NCBI RefSeq assembly: GCF_963678635.1
Contig: NC_087064.1
Location: 71,177,465 to 71,237,464, forward strand
DNA from: Symsagittifera roscoffensis
Lineage: Eukaryota > Xenacoelomorpha > Acoela > Convolutidae
Length of the DNA stretch: 60,000 bases
Direction of reading: 5' to 3'
Both the position numbers and the translations under genes were made by a program. The notes beneath the pieces were generated by a model that had not been told where the DNA came from, did no database searches, and saw nothing but the letters and a program-made list of their open reading frames with translations. Below are positions 52,646-60,000 of this stretch, piece after piece (the first letter of the stretch is position 1; every line of letters begins with the position of its first letter).

Positions 52646-53432
52646 ATCCTGGGTTGACCAAAACTTCCTATCATACAATTTCCATATTTGAAAGACTTCA
52701 TGCCATACAGTTCCATACGTACAGAAAATTGTATGATATCTTTATGATAAGCATTTTTCCAAAAATCAAATAGTTCATTTTTTTCTAAATTAAACTTCTA
52801 AAAAACTTTTTGGTTGTGTCTAACAAAGACCTTGGTTTACTCAAAGCACCAAAACATGGAAGGTCTGGCATTTACAATAAATAGAAAAGCACCTGAATTG
52901 ACTTAGACCCGTCTTTCATAAAATGTTAAACCAATTTAACAAATTTTTAAATTTCGGCAAGATTTTTCAACGATGATTATTTGAAAAGAAAAAAACTTTC
53001 CAGCGAAAAGTCTGTATCCAGGAGTACATTATCCACACAAAAAATTATTTTTTTCTCAAGCAAAAAAAAATTTTAAAAAATGTTTGCGTGAGTACAAAAT
53101 TTAATTTGCTGTTGAAAAAAAAACATTTTTGGGGCATTTTTAGTATTACTTCGAAAAATTTTTCTGTCACCATCAGAAAAACGCTAGTCATACAATTTCT
53201 CTAATAGGAATTGCATGACAACAATTTTTTTTTCAAAAAAAAACAAAAACCTTGGTTTTCTCATCACCAGACTATTTTATTGCAATCAACCAACCGCAGA
53301 AAATAGTTTACATCTTTTTTCATCATTTATTTTTTGAAATTGTATGAAAATTGTTAGACCAGCTTTTTCCGTACATTTGATATATAGAATTGTAAGGTAA
53401 GCATTTTCGGTTCATGAAGGTCAACCCGATAT
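52646..53432 (+). mobile_element. TIR element, short form (unit 1)
   Basis: 787 bp, ends ATCCTGGGTTGACC and GGTCAACCCGATAT. Internal CATACAATTTCCAT and GCCATACAGTTCCATACGTA as in the long form. Same insertion point after the exon in units 0, 1 and 2, so the insertion predates the duplications. Confidence 0.65.
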
Positions 53433-54412
53433 GTTTAATTTATTTATCATAAAAATTTTGCTAATGAATTTAGTTAAATTGAAGCCTACTGATTAACCTA
53501 CAAGTATTTCTAGATCAGCAATGAAACGCATGTAAATGTTTGTGTAAGACTTTTCTGTAACAACAACCAACAAATGAGATCCGAAATTTGCGAAATCAAT
53601 TAAAATATTGCCACCTTGCTTAAGTTTTCCAGAAACGTCCCTGAAATACATGAGTTTATTCACTCGATTTTCTTTCTGGCGAAAACCCGTTGATGTTCCC
53701 TCCATTGAAATTGGGGAGGAAAAAAGTGTGTTCGGGTGTGTTTTAGTGTTGTTTCTTTTTTCAACTATTTGTTTTCCACGCAAACTCAAATACCACAAAT
53801 AAACATCGGACTATATAATTTTCAGTCCCTATAAATTGTAAGTCAATGGACTTTAAAACTTTTCCAAAAACTTTTCCCAATGTCATAAAAAGCCGGTTTG
53901 AACTTTTTGATTTTTTATTGATTTTCAAGCCAGTGAGTAGGCTTACATTAGCTTATTTCTACATAAATTGAGTCTTGAAATTTTAATTTTTGCTCAAGTA
54001 AAGTTAGTTTTCAGAGTTCTTAAAATAATACCTTTTTTCGTGTTTTTTAAGTCCTTAGTCGAAACATTCTAGGTTTGTTCAGCAGTAACTGATTATCTTA
54101 TTTTTAATTGAAAACCTCAAAACTTCGAAAAAAAATTGAAAAAGGAGTTTTTGAAAAAAAATTTCTTCTTTTTCTTCCATTTTTTTTGTTTTCCTGACAT
54201 GTATCTAAATTATTGTTGGTTGTTTTACAAGTTGGTTGTTTTACAAATTTATTTTCCCATTGTTTCACTTTCCTTGTTTTGTTTTATCAAAACAAAATAC
54301 TTTAACTGTAAATATGGAGGAAGTTATTTCGGTGTATTTTAGTTTTTTTCTTTTCTGTTTTTCACGAAAAATCACGTACCTCAAACAATCAATGGAATGA
54401 GTCATAAGATAT
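53433..54412 (+). other. Unit 1 right part, modular repeat sequence
   Basis: Opposed ORFs at 53,493-53,798 (minus, 101 aa) and 53,608-53,802 (plus) overlap and are identical in unit 2 only because the units are. The related stretch in unit 0 (48.3-48.6 kb) does not keep the minus-strand frame open in the same way, so neither is called as a gene. Confidence 0.4.
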
Positions 54413-55767
54413 ATCATACTCAAACCCGTTCAGTCGAGACTCGAACAAAACTCAAAACTTTGAATGCAATATTTTTCAATATCGAGAACAAGCCCTAAAT
54501 TTTTTTCTTTTTTTTTCAAATTTTTGTTTCCACACAAAATCATGTACCACAAATAATCATCAACTGGGGCCAATGTGACATATCATTTTTAACGCCTATA
54601 TTTCCGAAAAACAACTTTACCAAATGTCGAGAAAAACCAGTTGAACATTTTTTCCAGCTTTTTAGCAGGCTTAGTTTAGCTTATATATGGTTAATTAAGG
54701 CATGAAATTTTAAATTTCTTCAAGTAAAATTAATTTTTTCAGATCTTAACGCCATCTTATGAATGAAAAATTTCATTATTTTGAAAAAATTTGAAGGGTC
54801 AGAAAAAAAATTTCAAATTTTTTTTTGTAAAATTCTTTTAAAGTTAATTTTCTAATTTTGTTTTCAATTTGGTTGCTGTACATGACTAACAAAACTATTT
54901 ATACCTAGCTTTTGCTGAGATCTTTTTTCACACTGCGCAGAAAATCGACGCTAATATGAAAAGATATACCCTTGTTTGAAAGCTTTCTAATTCCCATTGA
55001 GTTATTTTTCGTTTTCTCTATGAGTTTTCTAATTTAGTGTTTTACAGTTTGGTTGCTTTATCATGACTAACAAAAATGACTGAGTTCTAATTATTGCTCA
55101 AATCGTTTTATCACACAGCGCAGCAAAACTTCAAAAAAGCAAAAATTCATTATCGTATTTTCTTAGAAAAGGTCGGAAAATTTTGAGCTATTTTAGCAAG
55201 TAACCGACTATCATTGTTTTTTGTCGAAAACATTTCACTTAACTACAAAACTTTTTTCCGACTCTTCAAAACGGGGAGGAACCTATTTGGTTGTAATTTA
55301 GGTTTTTTTTCGATTTTTGAATCAGGTACCACAAATAATCATTGGAATGGGCAAATTGTTATATCATATTCAAACTCGTTCGGTCATGATTCGAACAAAG
55401 CTTAAAACTTCGGGAAAAAAAATTCAATGTCGAGAACAACCCCTTTTCCACACAAAATCAGGTATCACAAACAATCAAAGTTCTGGGTCAAGTGTGACAT
55501 ATCACTTTCAAGCCCAATAAATTGTGATTTGAAGGATTTTAAAACATTTCTAGAAAACTTCCGCAGTGTTGAGAAAAATTGATTTGAATTTTTTGACTTT
55601 TCAGTTGATGTCGAGGGAGTGAGCAGGCACTCATTCGCTTATTTATGCTTAGTTTAAGCCAAGAAGTTTAAGTTACACCCAATTAAAGTAATTTGTGGAG
55701 TTCTTAGAGCCATCTTATGATTCAAAAACTTCAAACATTAGTAGTATAGATATACGACACTGGGATC

Positions 55768-55780
55768 GGGGGGGGGGGGG
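55768..55780 (+). repeat. Poly-G tract (13 G), unit 2
   Basis: Same site as the 24-G tract of unit 1; 11 G shorter. The flank after it also lost AGTT relative to unit 1. Confidence 0.9.
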
Positions 55781-56636
55781 TGATTGAAAGAAAATTGTAC
55801 GAAAAAAATGAAAATTTTTTTAAGTTTTTTTTCATTTTCCTGATAAATTTTCTAAATTATTGTTTTTCAATTTGGTTGATTTACCATGCTTCTTCATGCA
55901 AAGATTTGAGTTGTGTTCTTGACTCAAAACTCAAACTCTTTTTCTTTTCATTTTTCCGCTTTTTCCACACAAAATCAGGCACCACAAGTAATCACCGGAC
56001 TGGGTCAAGTGTGATATCATATTTCTGCACTAGTACCAATTGTGATTCGCATGCTTTTCATTGCTTGTCCCTAAAATTTCTGTTTTAATGGGAAAAACCG
56101 GTTCAAATTTTTTGATTTTTCATTTAATATCAATCGAAAGGGCAGGCTTACTTTAGCTTATTTAAGCTTAGTTTAAGCCGTAAAAATTTATTTTCATTCA
56201 TTAGTTTTAGTTTTTGAAGTTCTTAGCGCCATCTTATTAATCATAAACTTTTTAAAAAAATTTCTAATTTTTTTTCGAGTCTTCTTTTTCACTTTCCTGA
56301 AAAAATTTTAAGTTGTTGGTTTCCAATTTGATTGTTGTACCATTTAAAAAAAATTACTACATTTCATTTTTCCTTAGATCTTTTTCTCACACCATCGCAA
56401 AAAAACGACAATAAATTGAAAAGTTATGTATTCGTACATTCTAAGACCATGGTAGGATCATTCTATGCTAGTTTAGCTGTAACCGACTATCCTTTTTTAT
56501 TGAAAACAAGTCACTAAACCATAAAAAACTTTGGAAGAAAGAAAATGGGGAGATAATTAATTGGGTGTGTTTAATTTTTTCCCTTTTTTTGTTTTCCACG
56601 CAAAATCAGGTTTTCTTGTTTGCAATTGATTGTCAG

Positions 56637-56858
56637 AAACAAAGAGAGCCATATCAATGTATGTCGCAACCAAACCTATCGGGTCAAAGACCGAATAGAC
56701 AAGGACTAACACGATACGCGTATCATTTATTTCATAAGATTCCGATTGAAATTACCGCTCACAAGAAAAATGATTTGGTGGTACGAGTTTTTCAAGAACT
56801 TGTGAGAAAGTGTCACAACCAAATTCCTCCTCATTTCCGTGAGATGTTGAGCATTTAG
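56637..56858 (+). CDS. Conserved terminal exon, unit 2
   Basis: Identical to the unit 1 exon except KCHNQIPP for KCHKQIPP (one base). Same acceptor context and same TIR element after the stop. Confidence 0.5.
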   Translation, partial: KQREPYQCMSQPNLSGQRPNRQGLTRYAYHLFHKIPIEITAHKKNDLVVRVFQELVRKCHNQIPPHFREMLSI

Positions 56859-56863
56859 ACGGT

Positions 56864-57650
56864 ATCCTGGGTTGACCAAAACTTCCTATCATACAATTTC
56901 CATATTTGAAAGACTTCATGCCATACAGTTCCATACGTACAGAAAATTGTATGATATCTTTATGATAAGCATTTTTCCAAAAATCAAATAGTTCATTTTT
57001 TTCTAAATTAAACTTCTAAAAAACTTTTTGGTTGTGTCTAACAAAGACCTTGGTTTACTCAAAGCACCAAAACATGGAAGGTCTGGCATTTACAATAAAT
57101 AGAAAAGCACCTGAATTGACTTAGACCCGTCTTTCATAAAATGTTGAACCAATTTAACAAATTTTTAAATTTCGGCAAGATTTTTCAACGATGATTATTT
57201 GAAAAGAAAAAAACTTTCCAGCGAAAAGTCTGTATCCAGGAGTACATTATCCACACAAAAAATTATTTTTTTCTCAAGCAAAAAAAAATTTTAAAAAATG
57301 TTTGCGTGAGTACAAAATTTAATTTGCTGTTGAAAAAAAAACATTTTTGGGGCATTTTTAGTATTACTTCGAAAAAATTTTCTGTCACCATCAGAAAAAC
57401 GCTAGTCATACAATTTCTCTAATAGGAATTGCATGACAACAATTTTTTTTTCAAAAAAAAACAAAAACCTTGGTTTTCTCATCACCAGACTATTTTATTG
57501 CAATCAACCAACCGCAGAAAATAGTTTACATCTTTTTTCATCATTTATTTTTTGAAATTGTATGAAAATTGTTAGACCAGCTTTTTCCGTAAATTTGATA
57601 TATAGAATTGTAAGGTAAGCATTTTCGGTTCATGAAGGTCAACCCGATAT
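56864..57650 (+). mobile_element. TIR element, short form (unit 2)
   Basis: 787 bp, same ends and content as in unit 1. Confidence 0.65.
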
Positions 57651-58631
57651 GTTTAATTTATTTATCATAAAAATTTTGCTAATGAATTTAGTTAAATTGA
57701 AGCCTACTGATTAACCTACAAGTATTTCTAGATCAGCAATGAAACGCATGTAAATGTTTGTGTAAGACTTTTCTGTAACAACAACCAACAAATGAGATCC
57801 GAAATTTGCGAAATCAATTAAAATATTGCCACCTTGCTTAAGTTTTCCAGAAACGTCCCTGAAATACATGAGTTTATTCACTCGATTTTCTTTCTGGCGA
57901 AAACCCGTTGATGTTCCCTCCATTGAAATTGGGGAGGAAAAAAGTGTGTTCGGGTGTGTTTTAGTGTTGTTTCTTTTTTCAACTATTTGTTTTCCACGCA
58001 AACTCAAATACCACAAATAAACATCGGACTATATAATTTTCAGTCCCTATAAATTGTAAGTCAATGGACTTTAAAACTTTTCCAAAAACTTTTCCCAATG
58101 TCATAAAAAGCCGGTTTGAACTTTTTGATTTTTTATTGATTTTCAAGCCAGTGAGTAGGCTTACATTAGCTTATTTCTACATAAATTGAGTCTTGAAATT
58201 TTAATTTTTGCTCAAGTAAAGTTAGTTTTCAGAGTTCTTAAAATAATACCTTTTTTCGTGTTTTTTAAGTCCTTAGTCGAAACATTCTAGGTTTGTTCAG
58301 CAGTAACTGATTATCTTATTTTTAATTGAAAACCTCAAAACTTCGAAAAAAAATTGAAAAAGGAGTTTTTGAAAAAAAATTTCTTCTTTTTCTTCCATTT
58401 TTTTTTGTTTTCCTGACATGTATCTAAATTATTGTTGGTTGTTTTACAAGTTGGTTGTTTTACAAATTTATTTTCCCATTGTTTCACTTTCCTTGTTTTG
58501 TTTTATCAAAACAAAACACTTTAACTGTAAATATGGAGGAAGTTATTTCGGTGTATTTTATTTTTTTTCTTTTCTGTTTTTCACGAAAAATCACGTACCT
58601 CAAACAATCAATGGAATGAGTCATAAGATAT

Positions 58632-60000
58632 ATCATACTCAAACCCGTTCAGTCGAGACTCGAACAAAACTCAAAACTTTGAATGCAATATTTTTCAATA
58701 TCGAGAACAAGCCCTAAATTTTTTTCTTTTTTTTTCAAATTTTTGTTTCCACACAAAATCATGTACCACAAATAATCATCAACTGGGGCCAATGTGACAT
58801 ATCATTTTTAACGCCTATATTTCCGAAAAACAACTTTACCAAATGTCGAGAAAAACCAGTTGAACATTTTTTCCAGCTTTTTAGCAGGCTTAGTTTAGCT
58901 TATATATGGTTAATTAAGGCATGAAATTTTAAATTTCTTCAAGTAAAATTAATTTTTTCAGATCTTAACGCCATCTTATGAATGAAAAATTTCATTATTT
59001 TGAAAAAATTTGAAGGGTCAGAAAAAAAATTTCAAATTTTTTTTTGTAAAATTCTTTTAAAGTTAATTTTCTAATTTGGTTTTCAATTTGGTTGCTGTAC
59101 ATGACTAACAAAACTATTTATACCTAGCTTTTGCTGAGATCTTTTTTCACACTGCGCAGAAAATCGACGCTAATATGAAAAGATATACCCTTGTTTGAAA
59201 GCTTTCTAATTCCCATTGAGTTATTTTTCGTTTTCTCTATGAGTTTTCTAATTTAGTGTTTTACAGTTTGGTTGCTTTATCATGACTAACAAAAATGACT
59301 GAGTTCTAATTATTGCTCAAATCGTTTTATCACACAGCGCAGCAAAACTTCAAAAAAGCAAAAATTCATTATCGTATTTTCTTAGAAAAGGTCGGAAAAT
59401 TTTGAGCTATTTTAGCAAGTAACCGACTATCATTGTTTTTTGTCGAAAACATTTCACTTAACTACAAAACTTTTTTCCGACTCTTCAAAACGGGGAGGAA
59501 CCTATTTGGTTGTAATTTAGGTTTTTTTTCGATTTTTGAATCAGGTACCACAAATAATCATTGGAATGGGCAAATTGTTATATCATATTCAAACTCGTTC
59601 GGTCATGATTCGAACAAAGCTTAAAACTTCGGGAAAAAAAATTCAATGTCGAGAACAACCCCTTTTCCACACAAAATCAGGTATCACAAACAATCAAAGT
59701 TCTGGGTCAAGTGTGACATATCACTTTCAAGCCCAATAAATTGTGATTTGAAGGATTTTAAAACATTTCTAGAAAACTTCCGCAGTGTTGAGAAAAATTG
59801 ATTTGAATTTTTTGACTTTTCAGTTGATGTCGAGGGAGTGAGCAGGCACTCATTCGCTTATTTATGCTTAGTTTAAGCCAAGAAGTTTAAGTTACACCCA
59901 ATTAAAGTAATTTGTGGAGTTCTTAGAGCCATCTTATGATTCAAAAACTTCAAACATTAGTAGTATAGATATACGACACTGGGATCGGGGGGGGGGGGGT
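58632..60000 (+). repeat. 4.22-kb tandem unit 3, cut by window edge
   Basis: Continues the array without change of register and ends in its own 13-G tract plus T at the last base. The array therefore extends past the window by an unknown number of units. Confidence 0.9.

Larger units (their letters stand above)
50179..54412 (+). repeat. 4.23-kb tandem unit 1
   Basis: Begins ATCATACTCAAACCCGTTCA. It repeats at 54,413 with near identity; the length difference from unit 2 (15 bp) is mostly the poly-G tract (24 G at 51,535-51,558 against 13 G). Contains the conserved terminal exon, a TIR element and about eight acceptor-like modules. Confidence 0.9.
54413..58631 (+). repeat. 4.22-kb tandem unit 2
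   Basis: Near-identical to unit 1 over 4.2 kb with scattered single-base changes and the shorter G tract. All unit 1 annotations repeat at +4,233 or +4,218. Confidence 0.9.

Noticed and set aside
53493-53798. 101-aa minus-strand ORF, identical at 57,711
   Set aside because: Identity reflects the recent unit duplication. The diverged unit 0 does not preserve it, and it overlaps another equally open frame.

Overview
This window is A/T-rich eukaryotic DNA made almost entirely of repeats and mobile elements. No housekeeping gene, rRNA, CRISPR array or bacterial-style operon is visible. Exon-like segments end upstream in TTTTGTTTCAG-type splice acceptors and one has a GTAAGT donor. That consensus, the base composition and the element types suggest a nematode, probably Caenorhabditis-like; this is an inference from style, not an identification.

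Layout. (1) 1-21.9 kb: a head-to-tail, much-rearranged series of decayed copies of one non-LTR (LINE) retrotransposon. Six-frame reading recovers an APE-type endonuclease (NVRSLREKIDHLQ, VIALTQAWLK, GDVHLDHLK) and a reverse transcriptase (LDLKKAFDTV, CGVPQG, HADDT), all broken by stops and frameshifts. The array is interrupted by hAT-like MITEs (1-345, 7.6-8.64, 9.82 and 11.88 kb), a short single-copy-looking stretch with one exon-like ORF (10.26-10.45 kb, minus), a tRNA-like pseudogene (10.7 kb), a triplicated 1.32-1.39 kb block (13.8-17.9 kb) and a minisatellite that grew out of the LINE itself (21.36-21.69 kb). (2) 22-28.6 kb: unassigned sequence, a degenerate short repeat, then two to three overlapping remains of an LTR retrotransposon with gag-like reading frames and a purine-rich tract before the 3' LTR-like region.

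(3) 28,597-46,189: the most striking object, a palindromic element of about 17.6 kb. Its two arms (about 9.8 and 7.8 kb) are inverted, diverged copies meeting at a hairpin with a 9-nt loop near 38,422. The ends carry matching inverted termini (TAGTAGAAG ... CTTCTACTA) and inward ~30-bp tandem repeats. Each arm carries the same small gene set in mirror order: a C2H2 zinc-finger ORF, a ~106-aa ORF, a ~210-aa ORF with a possible PC4-like single-stranded-DNA-binding segment, a ~55-68-aa ORF, and a lysine/arginine-rich ORF in the opposite direction. Between genes and at the centre lie clusters of CCAAT boxes. Some genes are open in one arm and broken in the other, so the two arms together may keep one working set. 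No polymerase, integrase or transposase was recognised, so it may be a non-autonomous giant foldback element, a Polinton-like derivative, or something undescribed.

(4) 46.2-60 kb: a diverged unit (46.5-50.2 kb), then a tandem array of near-identical ~4.22 kb units (50,179-54,412; 54,413-58,631; 58,632 to the window edge). Each complete unit holds one conserved terminal-exon-like ORF with a TIR element inserted just after its stop codon, a poly-G tract, and many copies of a splice-acceptor-like module.

Coordinates of repeat boundaries were found by eye and may be off by tens of bases. Statements about homology between copies within the window are direct observations; family names come from motif recognition without database searches.
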